DNA of 64,000 nt. It comes from an uncultured Lachnospiraceae bacterium. Lineage in GTDB: Bacteria; Bacillota; Clostridia; Lachnospirales; Lachnospiraceae. A program made the translations under genes and the position numbers. The DNA lies in assembly GCA_946554445.1 (NCBI GenBank), contig CAMNSD010000002.1, positions 124,001 to 188,000 of the forward strand, read 5' to 3'. Below the pieces are notes generated by a model. It was given only the letters and a program-made list of their open reading frames with translations. It had not been told where the DNA came from and made no database searches. Numbering within the stretch: the stretch's first letter is position 1; every line of letters begins with the position of its first letter. This document shows positions 26,687-34,767 of this stretch, piece after piece.

Positions 26687-27364
26687 ATGTTGATTGGGAA
26701 CTTTTCAGAATGGACAATGCAGAATCTTATTATACGGATTGTCGTATCCATGCTTCTTGGCGGTATCATCGGTCTGGACCGGGGGATGAAACATCGCGGT
26801 GCGGGCACCAAAACCATGACGGTGGTCTGTCTGGCAGCTACATTAGTCATGCTGACAGAGCAGTATATTCAGATTTATTTTCCGGGACTTGCCAATATGA
26901 ACCGGCTGGCGGCGCAGGTGATCAGCGGAGTTGGCTTTTTGGGTGTGGGAACGATCATCATTTCCAATCATCGTGTCAGGGGACTGACGACTGCGGCGAC
27001 TCTCTGGGCCAGCGCCGCGATTGGTCTGGCTGTAGGGATTGGTTTTGTTGAAGGCGGTGTGCTGATCACATTGGTCATGCTTATCTCCCTGCATGTCCTT
27101 CCTTATGTGGAGCGTTTCGCTACCAGAAATTCTCGGTATTGTAATGTTATTGTGGATTTGGAGGAGAGCAGGTATCTGCATGTGATTATTCAGGATCTGA
27201 AGGCTGCTGGTATTACGGTGGATTCTATGGAGATTAGCACTTCAAAGATTGGAGACAGTATTTCGGCATATCTGATTCTCCATACCGGCAAGGGCATGGA
27301 GAATACAGATATTTATGAAATTATTACTAGATCGGATAAAGTGGAATCGGTAGATTTTCTTTGA
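26687..27364 (+). CDS. MgtC/SapB family membrane protein
   Basis: A 225-residue protein with four to five N-terminal helices carrying the MgtC/SapB signature (LLGGIIGLDRGMKHRGAGTKTMTVV, then ISGVGFLGVGTIIIS, then GLTTAATLWASAAIGLAVG) and a C-terminal ACT-like soluble domain (residues ~150-225). The family is linked to magnesium or phosphate homeostasis and to F-ATPase regulation in pathogens; the function in commensal Clostridia is not settled. AGGGAGG precedes the ATG. Its stop is five bases from the stop of the convergent exonuclease gene. Confidence 0.9.
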   Translation: MLIGNFSEWTMQNLIIRIVVSMLLGGIIGLDRGMKHRGAGTKTMTVVCLAATLVMLTEQYIQIYFPGLANMNRLAAQVISGVGFLGVGTIIISNHRVRGLTTAATLWASAAIGLAVGIGFVEGGVLITLVMLISLHVLPYVERFATRNSRYCNVIVDLEESRYLHVIIQDLKAAGITVDSMEISTSKIGDSISAYLILHTGKGMENTDIYEIITRSDKVESVDFL

Positions 27365-27369
27365 TAATT

Positions 27370-28122
27370 TTAATGTAATAGTAATCCCACCGGACAATGG
27401 TCAGAGCCGAGGATATCTTTATAGATGACGGCGTCTTCCAACCGGTCTTTTAAAGAAGCCGATGTGATAAAATAATCAATACGCCACCCAGCATTCTTTG
27501 CACGGGCACTGAAGCGATAAGACCACCAGGAATAGATTCCTTCCAAATCCGGATAAAAGTAGCGGAAAGTGTCGATAAAGCCCGCTTCCATCAAAGCTGT
27601 GAATTTTCCCCGTTCCTCGTCCGTAAATCCGGCATTTTTATGGTTGGATTTGGGGTTCTTTAAGTCGATTTCTTTATGCGCCACATTTAGGTCTCCGCAG
27701 AAAATGACAGGTTTGGTCTCTTCCAATTTCTTTAGATAAGCCAGAAAATCCTCCTCCCATTTCATACGGTAGTCTAAGCGGGCCAATTCGTTTTGAGAAT
27801 TGGGTGTGTAGACTGTAATAAAATAAAAATCAGAGTACTCTAATGTAATCACGCGGCCTTCATGGTCATGTTCCTCAATACCAATTCCATAAGAAACATG
27901 TAAAGGTTCTTCTTTGGTAAATACGGCGGTGCCGGAATACCCCTTTTTTTCCGCATAATTCCAATATTGGTGATAACCCGGCAGATCTAAATCTATCTGT
28001 CCGGCTTGCAGTTTAGTCTCCTGCAGGCAGAAGATATCGGCGTCCGCTTCTTTAAAAAAGTCCAAAAATCCTTTGCCCACACAGGCTCTTAATCCATTCA
28101 CATTCCAAGAAATAAATTTCAT
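27370..28122 (-). CDS. xth: Exodeoxyribonuclease III
   Basis: A 250-residue AP endonuclease/3'-5' exonuclease of the Xth/ExoA family. Visible catalytic motifs are WNVNGLRA (Asn), CLQETKLQ (metal-binding Glu), GDLNVAH (Asp/Asn) and GSDHCPV (Asp-His), in the correct order and spacing. It cleaves DNA at abasic sites, complementing MutM in base-excision repair. It converges with the MgtC-like gene. Confidence 0.95.
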   Translation of the reverse strand: MKFISWNVNGLRACVGKGFLDFFKEADADIFCLQETKLQAGQIDLDLPGYHQYWNYAEKKGYSGTAVFTKEEPLHVSYGIGIEEHDHEGRVITLEYSDFYFITVYTPNSQNELARLDYRMKWEEDFLAYLKKLEETKPVIFCGDLNVAHKEIDLKNPKSNHKNAGFTDEERGKFTALMEAGFIDTFRYFYPDLEGIYSWWSYRFSARAKNAGWRIDYFITSASLKDRLEDAVIYKDILGSDHCPVGLLLH

Positions 28123-28187
28123 GGCAGTCTCCCTTCTTTTGTCTTTAAAATGCTATCGCTTATTTGAGTCCGCGAAGCAAATTTACT

Positions 28188-29237
28188 TTAGTTGTAATAC
28201 CTTAAAATCTCTGTCTGCACGATCTCTTCTGACAAAGCATGCATCCCGTCCAGCCGTTCTTCATAGTTTTCCAGGGTAAGTTTTCCTTCACCCCTTGCCA
28301 GTTTTTCATAAACCTGTTGATTAATATCTTTGGAAAAATGAATCATATCCATGTAATTGTCCAGATTGATAATGGTTTCTTTATCATCTTGATAGAAATA
28401 TACTTCCACATTATCATAGGCAAGTAATGCCTTGACAGCCTGTTTTTCATTATAGATTACGGCATCTCGTTCGCCGGTCCGGTAGGCGTTATCCCACCAG
28501 AGCATGGAATAGGGGGAGAAGAAAAATTTGAAGGTGGTTTCCGGGTGTGCCTCTACCTGTGAGGTAAGGAGTGCAATATTCCCCTGGAGGGCATCGGCGT
28601 TGGCGGTTTCGGGCTGCATTTCTTTAATAACCGGCAGGCGGCCGTAAAGTCCTGTTGCCAGATCGGCTCCAAAATATTTCCACTGTGCCCAGTTGTAGGA
28701 ATTGCCCTCATCGTAATCACCGGTAAAGGAGTAGGCCAGCATATAAGGAAGTTTTTCCATCAGGACATCTTTATTCAATACATAGTGATAATCGTTTAAC
28801 GGGTTTGTGTCATACAGATACATGGGACATCCGGTAGATTCATAGGTGGGGGTGGTATCTGCGGACAGGGAGGAAGGATCAATATTATAAAAAATATAAT
28901 CCAGATCGTGGTCTTCATATGCCACATCCAGCAGATAGCAGAGATCGGCCGTAGCGCCATAGGAGCGGATTGCCTTAATGGTGGTACAGTCGAAACCCTG
29001 ATCAAACCAGCCGTTATTATAATTTTCACAGACAGAGGATCCCACGATGAGCGCATTGTAATCAAAATTGCGCAGGGTGCCTACACATTGGTATTCTTTG
29101 TCGGTCAACACAGCTTTTAGACCAGGCAGCGGTTTGTGGTAGTGGTAGAAGGGATCAAAAATAACCACTGCCGCAATGATTACTGCCAGGAGGATTAGGG
29201 TTCTTATGAAAAAGGATTTGATGAATTTTTGTTCCAT
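28188..29237 (-). CDS. SGNH-like membrane-anchored protein, partner of the MBOAT acyltransferase
   Basis: The 349-residue protein has a single N-terminal membrane helix (residues ~10-28) followed by an extracytoplasmic domain. LIVGSSVCENY resembles the GxS block of the DltD/AlgX/PatB-like SGNH superfamily, and an Asp/His pair near the end (YMDMIHFS) fits the second catalytic block. These proteins transfer acyl groups delivered by MBOAT membrane proteins, and an MBOAT gene lies 233 bp upstream on the same strand. The start at 29237 has GAGG eight bases upstream; the longer frames start inside the repeat block. Exact acceptor unknown. Confidence 0.75.
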   Translation of the reverse strand: MEQKFIKSFFIRTLILLAVIIAAVVIFDPFYHYHKPLPGLKAVLTDKEYQCVGTLRNFDYNALIVGSSVCENYNNGWFDQGFDCTTIKAIRSYGATADLCYLLDVAYEDHDLDYIFYNIDPSSLSADTTPTYESTGCPMYLYDTNPLNDYHYVLNKDVLMEKLPYMLAYSFTGDYDEGNSYNWAQWKYFGADLATGLYGRLPVIKEMQPETANADALQGNIALLTSQVEAHPETTFKFFFSPYSMLWWDNAYRTGERDAVIYNEKQAVKALLAYDNVEVYFYQDDKETIINLDNYMDMIHFSKDINQQVYEKLARGEGKLTLENYEERLDGMHALSEEIVQTEILRYYN

Positions 29238-29242
29238 ATAAG

Positions 29243-29442
29243 TTTCCTCGCTTCCGGGCGTTCGCCCTATTAAAGCGTAATGCCGCAAAGCAGTCTGCAG
29301 CACAACAGTCTGCCGCAGTGCAGTCTGTAGCACAACAGTCTGCCGCAGTGCAAGCTCGAAAACCTGCGGTTTCCTCGCTTCCGGGCGTTCGCCCTATTAA
29401 AACTGTCATGGACAAAACCGTCTGCAAGCAGCCGTTTTGTCC
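29243..29442. repeat. Palindromic and tandem repeat block between SGNH-like and MBOAT genes
   Basis: A 32-base unit (TTTCCTCGCTTCCGGGCGTT and continuing to TTAAA) occurs identically at 29243-29274 and 29370-29401, each with an internal GGGCG-TT-CGCCC hairpin. Between them a 30-base unit is tandemly repeated twice with one mismatch (29292-29321, 29322-29351), preceded by a partial unit from 29281. A further inverted repeat GGACAAAAC/GTTTTGTCC spans 29410-29442. The whole gap between the two genes is thus repeat, and short frames through it are artefacts. Confidence 0.85.
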
Positions 29443-29470
29443 CCGCCAGTTTTAGCACTGCTCATCGCTA

Positions 29471-31015
29471 TCAAAAGTTGAAATACAAAAAGGTGCTTAC
29501 TTGTGATAGGGAGATGATGCACCATAGGAAGAGGATGCAGATTCCCCAGCACTTTGTGGAGGTCAGTTCGTTATTGGTTGCCCGGTCATAGGCGTTTCTT
29601 CGGAAGATCAGGAAGAAGGCCAGTGCAAATAATATAAACATAAAGATTAAATATATATAGGTTACAGCGCCTGGCGCAAGGATATCCAGGGCTTGTCTGA
29701 TTACATAAATTTCAGAAATGTCAAGCTGCGCGGCGACTTCGTATATTTTACCGGTATAGCTGCCTGAGAATAGGTTTTTAAACAGCTGTAATGCGCCCAA
29801 CATACTCTCACTTCGGAAGAAGAAAAGGGAGAGGTTAAAGAGCGTAAAGGTAAAGATCCAGCCAAGCCATGGAGGAATATGAAAACGGGAAGGGCGTTTT
29901 TCTTCCCGGCCCTGTATGCCGATGACGCCCAGATTATCCCAGACCACCAGAAGTCCCTGCATGGCGCCCCAGGCTACGTAAGTCCAGGCGGCCCCATGCC
30001 ATAGGCCGCTCAGCAGGAAAATGATAAACGTATTGATCAGCATACGGGTTTTACCCCTTCTGCTTCCTCCCAGAGGAATATAGACATAGGTGATGAAAAA
30101 GCGTGACAGGGTGATATGCCAGCGCTGCCAAAATTCCTTAATGCTGCAGGAACGGTAAGGCGAATTAAAATTGACGGGCAGTTCAATATGGAACATTCTG
30201 CCCAGTCCAATAGCCATATCGGAATATCCGCTGAAATCAAAATATAATTCAAAAGAATAAGCCAGGATTACAAATATGGTAGAGACGCTGTCCAGGGAAA
30301 AAGTCTGTGCAAATCCATAATTGGCCATCAGGCCGAAAGTATCTGCCAACAATACCTTTTTGGCAAGGCCTAATACAAAAAGATAAATACCCCTGGCAAA
30401 GAAGGAAGCATCGAACCGGCGTCTGGATGTATCCTCAAACTGGGGGATCATTTCCTTATAGAGTACGATAGGGCCGGCAATCAGCTGTGGGAAAAAGGTG
30501 ACAAAGGTCAGGTAATTGAGAAAGCTGTAATGTTCGCACCTGCCCAGAGCCCGGTCTATGATAAAGGATAGTTGTTGAAAAGTAAAGAAACTAATACCTA
30601 AAGGCAGTAGGATATGCTTTAGGTTAAAGTCCGTATGGAAAGCCAGATTTATGTTTTCAATAAAAAAGTCATAGTATTTAAAATAGAATAAAATGCCTAG
30701 ATTTAAAACAATGCCGATCACAAGGCCAAGGCGATTTAAAGGGGAAAGACCTGTCTTGCCGTCTGTCAAAGTCTCCCTTTGTTGGCGTTTGGCGGCTGGG
30801 ATTTTAGTCAGCAGATAACTCAATGCATAGTTCATGCCAATACTGCACAGGATGATGGCCAGATAACTGACATTAAAATAGCCGTAAAACCATAAAGACA
30901 TACCGGCCAGAAAGAGGCTGGCCAGCTTATAATGTCCATATCGGTTAAGTCCGTACCATCCGATCAGCGCGATGGGCAGAAAGATGAAGATAAAAATATA
31001 AGAATTAAATAACAT
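29471..31015 (-). CDS. MBOAT family membrane-bound O-acyltransferase (AlgI/DltB/PatA-like)
   Basis: A 514-residue protein with about eleven membrane helices. It contains the MBOAT core: the PIALIGWYGLNR start, PLGISFFTFQQLSFI, YFDFSGYSDMAIGLGRMF, WHITLSRFF..YVYIPLGGSR and the invariant catalytic His in LLSGLWHGAAWTYVAWG. Such proteins move acetyl or other acyl groups across the membrane to modify surface polysaccharides or teichoic acids. The SGNH-like gene downstream is the expected transferase partner. A promoter with -35 TTGTAA and -10 TATACT is at 31098-31126. Confidence 0.94.
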   Translation of the reverse strand: MLFNSYIFIFIFLPIALIGWYGLNRYGHYKLASLFLAGMSLWFYGYFNVSYLAIILCSIGMNYALSYLLTKIPAAKRQQRETLTDGKTGLSPLNRLGLVIGIVLNLGILFYFKYYDFFIENINLAFHTDFNLKHILLPLGISFFTFQQLSFIIDRALGRCEHYSFLNYLTFVTFFPQLIAGPIVLYKEMIPQFEDTSRRRFDASFFARGIYLFVLGLAKKVLLADTFGLMANYGFAQTFSLDSVSTIFVILAYSFELYFDFSGYSDMAIGLGRMFHIELPVNFNSPYRSCSIKEFWQRWHITLSRFFITYVYIPLGGSRRGKTRMLINTFIIFLLSGLWHGAAWTYVAWGAMQGLLVVWDNLGVIGIQGREEKRPSRFHIPPWLGWIFTFTLFNLSLFFFRSESMLGALQLFKNLFSGSYTGKIYEVAAQLDISEIYVIRQALDILAPGAVTYIYLIFMFILFALAFFLIFRRNAYDRATNNELTSTKCWGICILFLWCIISLSQVSTFLYFNF

Positions 31016-31089
31016 AAAATACCGGAATTCCTTCCTGCATACATATTTTTCTAATATAGGTAAAAAATAATAGTGACTGATAATTATGG

Positions 31090-31126
31090 TTTGCTATAGT
31101 ATAGCAAATCCGGTCACAGCTTACAA
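31090..31126. promoter_or_regulatory. Palindromic extended -10 region between divergent MBOAT and lipoprotein genes
   Basis: TTTGCTATA-G-TATAGCAAA (31090-31108) is a perfect 19-base dyad. On the reverse strand it supplies TGC plus -10 TATACT (31098-31103), with -35 TTGTAA at 31121-31126 and a 17-base spacer. On the forward strand the same dyad supplies TGC plus TATAGT with a weaker -35. It can therefore fire both ways and is symmetric enough to bind a regulator. The rest of the 31016-31249 gap shows nothing else clear. Confidence 0.6.
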
Positions 31127-31249
31127 GTCAAATACCCTTTGCGGGATAAAAGTGCCGAGGGTACGACGGGATAAGATTAATAATGTATATTGCCCCGTTT
31201 TCCGGATTAAGATACGGATTTGACCAAAAAGGGCAGAAACGGAGAAGAT

Positions 31250-31885
31250 ATGAGAAAAAAAGCGATGTGGATAGGAATGGTAATTATGTTTTTGCTGACA
31301 GGGTGTGGCGACTCGATGTCGGAGGATGAATTGGTTCGTAACAGTCGCGCTTTTGAGACAGAAAAGGGTGGCGATGATCTACAGGCCAGCAGTTTTCCTT
31401 TTTTGTCTTTGGAAAAATATCAAGGAGAAAAGGATTTTTATACGCTGCCGGAATTAAAGGATGAGGTAAAAGAATTATTGGGGGATCATTATTGGCCGGA
31501 GGACGATTTGTCAAAAGAGGAATTAAAGAAGCTGACGGGTATATCGGAAGATATGTATGTGGATTTTTTGGCGCAGAAGCAGTCGATGGATGCCCATATC
31601 GATACTATGATCATCATTCATGCAAAGGAGGGTTATGTGGGGGCGGTGGAACAGGCGCTTGAAGAGTACCGCAGTAAAATCATCGAGGAAAATCGCAATT
31701 ATCCGCAAAATTTTGGCAAAGCCAAGGCGTCTCGGATGGAGACGATTGATGATTATGTCTGTTTTGTACAGTTGGGCGCAGACACCACGATAGTAGCTGA
31801 CAAGGGATCCGATGCGGTGACGGCTTATTGTCTGGAAGAAAATGAGAGAGCTCTTTATGTGTTGGAAAAGGCGATTCTTGACTGA
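31250..31885 (+). CDS. DUF4358 family lipoprotein
   Basis: The 211-residue protein has a short signal and lipobox (FLLTGC, Cys at about residue 19), an acidic linker, and a C-terminal DUF4358 domain recognised by AHIDTMIIIHAKEGYVGAVE, then the basic YRSKIIEENRNYPQNF segment and DYVCFVQLG. Function of the family is unknown. The ATG at 31250 follows GGAG by five bases; the in-frame ATG at 31220 lacks a signal structure. It stands alone between the divergent MBOAT gene and the aldolase cluster. Confidence 0.82.
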   Translation: MRKKAMWIGMVIMFLLTGCGDSMSEDELVRNSRAFETEKGGDDLQASSFPFLSLEKYQGEKDFYTLPELKDEVKELLGDHYWPEDDLSKEELKKLTGISEDMYVDFLAQKQSMDAHIDTMIIIHAKEGYVGAVEQALEEYRSKIIEENRNYPQNFGKAKASRMETIDDYVCFVQLGADTTIVADKGSDAVTAYCLEENERALYVLEKAILD

Positions 31886-32015
31886 TAAAAGAGAATGTAT
31901 ATTATTTAACGTAGTAATAAGTCCAAAGTTATGATAGAATGATATGGGTGATATATCAATTTACATGAATTTACGATACGTTAACTAAGCAGGAAGCAAG
32001 AGTAGGAGAATAGTA

Positions 32016-33074
32016 ATGAATGGACTTATTCAGATTTCGAAGTATGCAGGTATGAGAAACGATCTGGCGCAGGCAGGAGGCGGTAATACCTCTGTCAAGT
32101 TGGACGACCACGTTATGCTGGTTAAAAGTTCAGGCTGCCAGTTGGCTGATGTAAGCAGGGAAAGCGGCTGCACGAAGGTAAATTACCGTATCATCTTAGA
32201 CTATTTTGAAAATAATACAGCAGATGTGCTGACGGAAGAAGAAGGAAAAAATCTTCTTGTACAGGCACAGATGGAGGAAGGACATGCGTCCATTGAGACC
32301 TTTTTACATGCGATAACGGGGAAGTATACGTTACATTCTCACCCCATGCTTGTAAATGTACTGACGTCCAGGAAAGACGGCAGGAAGGAACTCCAAAAAC
32401 TTTTTCCGGAATCTGTATGGGTATCTTACCAGAAACCGGGCGCGGCATTGGCAGAGGCCTGTTACAGAGCGTGTAAGGAACAGGGGACGCCGGGAAATGA
32501 GCAAGAGATAATTTTCTTGGAAAATCACGGTCTTGTGGTCAGCGCGAATACGCCGGAACGGGTGATAGATAAGACGGAAGAAGTTCTGAAAAAGATTGCA
32601 AATCATCTACATATTTCTTATCGGATTTATTCCTCTGCGACCAGAATATGGGATATGTTTCTGCGGATTCCAGAGTTGCAGGATATGATTGTATATACCT
32701 CGCAGAGCCGGTATCTTTCGTGGGAGTACATAGGAGAATCCCTGGTGGGAGCGAAGCGGTGGAATCATGCTTTCTGTCCGGACTGCGTAGTTTATGGCGC
32801 CAAGAAGATGTTGTGTCTATGCGATGATTTCAGCCGTCGGGATATCGTGGATTTTATGGATAAATATGGCGCACCGGTAATCATCTGTTACCGCAGACAT
32901 ATTTATATTGCAGCGGAAAGTGTAAAAAAGGCGCAGGAGATAGAGAATGTGATGAGTTTCGGCGCGCAGGTCCAGGTAGAGAATCTTGGGAAAAAGATGA
33001 ATTACCTGAGTGACAGTCAGCAGGAGGAACTGCTAAACTGGGATAGTGAGAAATACCGCAGAATGATGAAATAG
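32016..33074 (+). CDS. Class II aldolase/adducin family protein (RhaD-type module)
   Basis: A 352-residue protein with the class II aldolase fold: GGGNTSVKL phosphate-binding loop, SIETFLHA (catalytic Glu), LHSHP (two zinc His) and ENHGLVV (third zinc His). It is longer than single-domain fuculose-1-phosphate aldolases and resembles the aldolase half of bifunctional rhamnulose-phosphate aldolase/dehydrogenase proteins without the dehydrogenase. A strong AGGAGAA site precedes the ATG. The following gene starts eleven bases after its stop. In this cluster it more likely builds or trims a sugar-phosphate precursor of a surface headgroup than serves sugar catabolism; that is inference. Confidence 0.85.
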   Translation: MNGLIQISKYAGMRNDLAQAGGGNTSVKLDDHVMLVKSSGCQLADVSRESGCTKVNYRIILDYFENNTADVLTEEEGKNLLVQAQMEEGHASIETFLHAITGKYTLHSHPMLVNVLTSRKDGRKELQKLFPESVWVSYQKPGAALAEACYRACKEQGTPGNEQEIIFLENHGLVVSANTPERVIDKTEEVLKKIANHLHISYRIYSSATRIWDMFLRIPELQDMIVYTSQSRYLSWEYIGESLVGAKRWNHAFCPDCVVYGAKKMLCLCDDFSRRDIVDFMDKYGAPVIICYRRHIYIAAESVKKAQEIENVMSFGAQVQVENLGKKMNYLSDSQQEELLNWDSEKYRRMMK

Positions 33075-33085
33075 GAGAGATGAGT

Positions 33086-34732
33086 ATGTATGTTATCATT
33101 CCGATGACGGGTTATGGTTCCCGTTTTGTGGCGGCCGGTTATAAAGAGTTAAAACCATTTATACCGATTATGGAAACGCCGATTATAGAGTGGATTGTAA
33201 AGAGGATGTATCCGGCAGATACAGATTTTATCTTTGTGTGTCGGGGAGAACACCTGTCGGAGGATCCCGCTATGCGGGAGCGGCTTATGGCGCTTGCACC
33301 TGCGGCAAAGATCGTGGCGATTGAGAATTGGGTTAAGAAAGGGCCGGTCTATGATGTGCTCCGGGCATATCGGGAATTGAAAGATTCAGACCAGATTGAC
33401 GTTAATGCATCCTGTATCATCAATTACTGCGATTTTTATATGACTTGGGATTTTCAGGGGTTTGCAGATATGGCTAAGGAGAGGAACTGTGACGGCAGCG
33501 TGCCCTGCTATACAGGCTTTCATCCCAATCTGTTACCGCAGAAAAATTATTATGCGTCCTGTCTGACAGATGAAGAGGATAATCTGATTGAAATCCGGGA
33601 GAAGTATTCTTTTGAAGAGGATAAAACAAAAGCCAAACATTCTCCGGGTGTGTATTATTTTAAAAATGGCGGTATCATGGAGAAATACTGTCAGATTCTG
33701 ACAGAACATGAGGAATGTGCCATAAACGGCGAGTTTTACGCTAGTCTGCCCTATAACTTTATGGTACGGGATGGCCTGAAAGTGTGGGTGCCGACTAACG
33801 TGGAGTATTTTTGCCAGTGGGGGACACCGGAGGATATGGGGGAATTTGTGTATTGGACGGATTTGATCCGCCAAACTGCAGGCGGCAGTCTGGTACAGGA
33901 CCAGGCGGAACAAGAGACGGTATCCGCTGGCAAAGTGCTGATACCGATGGCGGGCGCCGGACAGCGGTTTGCGCAGGCAGGGTATACAGTACATAAACCG
34001 GCCATTATGACCATAGACCGGAAAGATGGAATAGAAAAACCTATGGTGGTCTGTGCAACGAAGGATTTACCAGGCGTCTGGCAGGACGGCGGTAATGTGA
34101 TCTATGTGGATCGGACGTTTCATAGGGAAGACGGCGTGGAGGATGCTGTCAGACAGTATTATCCGAAGGCGCAGTTTATCACCATCGACCATCTGACACA
34201 AGGGCAGGCCTGTACCTGTATGCTGGCGGAAGCGTATCTTGATCCGGAAGAACCGCTTCTGATTGCAGGCTGCGATAATGGGATGGATATTGACACGGAA
34301 GCGTTTCAGAGTCTGACACAAGAGTGCGACTGTATCGTATTTACCTATCGGCACAATGAAGCAGTTCTGGCTAATCCCAATGCCTATGGCTGGATGATTG
34401 CTGACAATCAGGGAAATATTACGGGGACCTCCATCAAAAAGGCAATCTCTGATACGCCGATGGAAGATCCGGCGGTGGTTGCCACTTTCTGGTTCAAGAA
34501 ATCCAGGATTTTTCTGGAAGCTACGGCCAAAATGATTGAAGAAGATGACAGGATCAACGGCGAATTTTATGTGGATCAGACAGTAAAACATGTGTTGGAT
34601 CTAGGATATCGGGCGAAAATTTTTGATATTGACCGTTATGTAGGCTGGGGCACTCCGGCGGATTACGAGGGTTATCAACAGACATATACATATTTTGAGG
34701 ATTTCCTTAAGAGAGAAAGTCTGGTAAGATAG
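33086..34732 (+). CDS. Tandem two-domain sugar/polyol nucleotidyltransferase
   Basis: The 548-residue protein consists of two GT-A-fold NTP transferase domains in one chain. The first opens with IIPMTGYGSRFVAAGYKELKP, the second at about residue 284 with LIPMAGAGQRFAQAGYTVHKP; both keep the GxGxRF nucleotide loop and the Lys-Pro after it. The second domain also retains a metal-binding ..GCDNGMD.. motif. The ATG at 33086 has AGGAG eight bases upstream, better than the ATG at 33080, which is only two bases away. It probably activates a phosphorylated sugar or polyol made by its neighbours to an NDP derivative. Whether both halves are catalytic is unclear. Confidence 0.85.
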   Translation: MYVIIPMTGYGSRFVAAGYKELKPFIPIMETPIIEWIVKRMYPADTDFIFVCRGEHLSEDPAMRERLMALAPAAKIVAIENWVKKGPVYDVLRAYRELKDSDQIDVNASCIINYCDFYMTWDFQGFADMAKERNCDGSVPCYTGFHPNLLPQKNYYASCLTDEEDNLIEIREKYSFEEDKTKAKHSPGVYYFKNGGIMEKYCQILTEHEECAINGEFYASLPYNFMVRDGLKVWVPTNVEYFCQWGTPEDMGEFVYWTDLIRQTAGGSLVQDQAEQETVSAGKVLIPMAGAGQRFAQAGYTVHKPAIMTIDRKDGIEKPMVVCATKDLPGVWQDGGNVIYVDRTFHREDGVEDAVRQYYPKAQFITIDHLTQGQACTCMLAEAYLDPEEPLLIAGCDNGMDIDTEAFQSLTQECDCIVFTYRHNEAVLANPNAYGWMIADNQGNITGTSIKKAISDTPMEDPAVVATFWFKKSRIFLEATAKMIEEDDRINGEFYVDQTVKHVLDLGYRAKIFDIDRYVGWGTPADYEGYQQTYTYFEDFLKRESLVR

Positions 34733-34767
34733 AAGATAGACACAAAAGAAAGGCGCTGGTCTGTCTG

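Noticed and set aside
29281-29351. Tandem repeat resembling a short CRISPR array
   Set aside because: The 30-base units are directly adjacent without unique spacers, and no cas genes are present.
29155-29427. Cys/Ala-rich 90-residue reverse frame across the repeat block
   Set aside because: Its composition is produced by translating the tandem repeat; it overlaps the SGNH-like gene and has no site.
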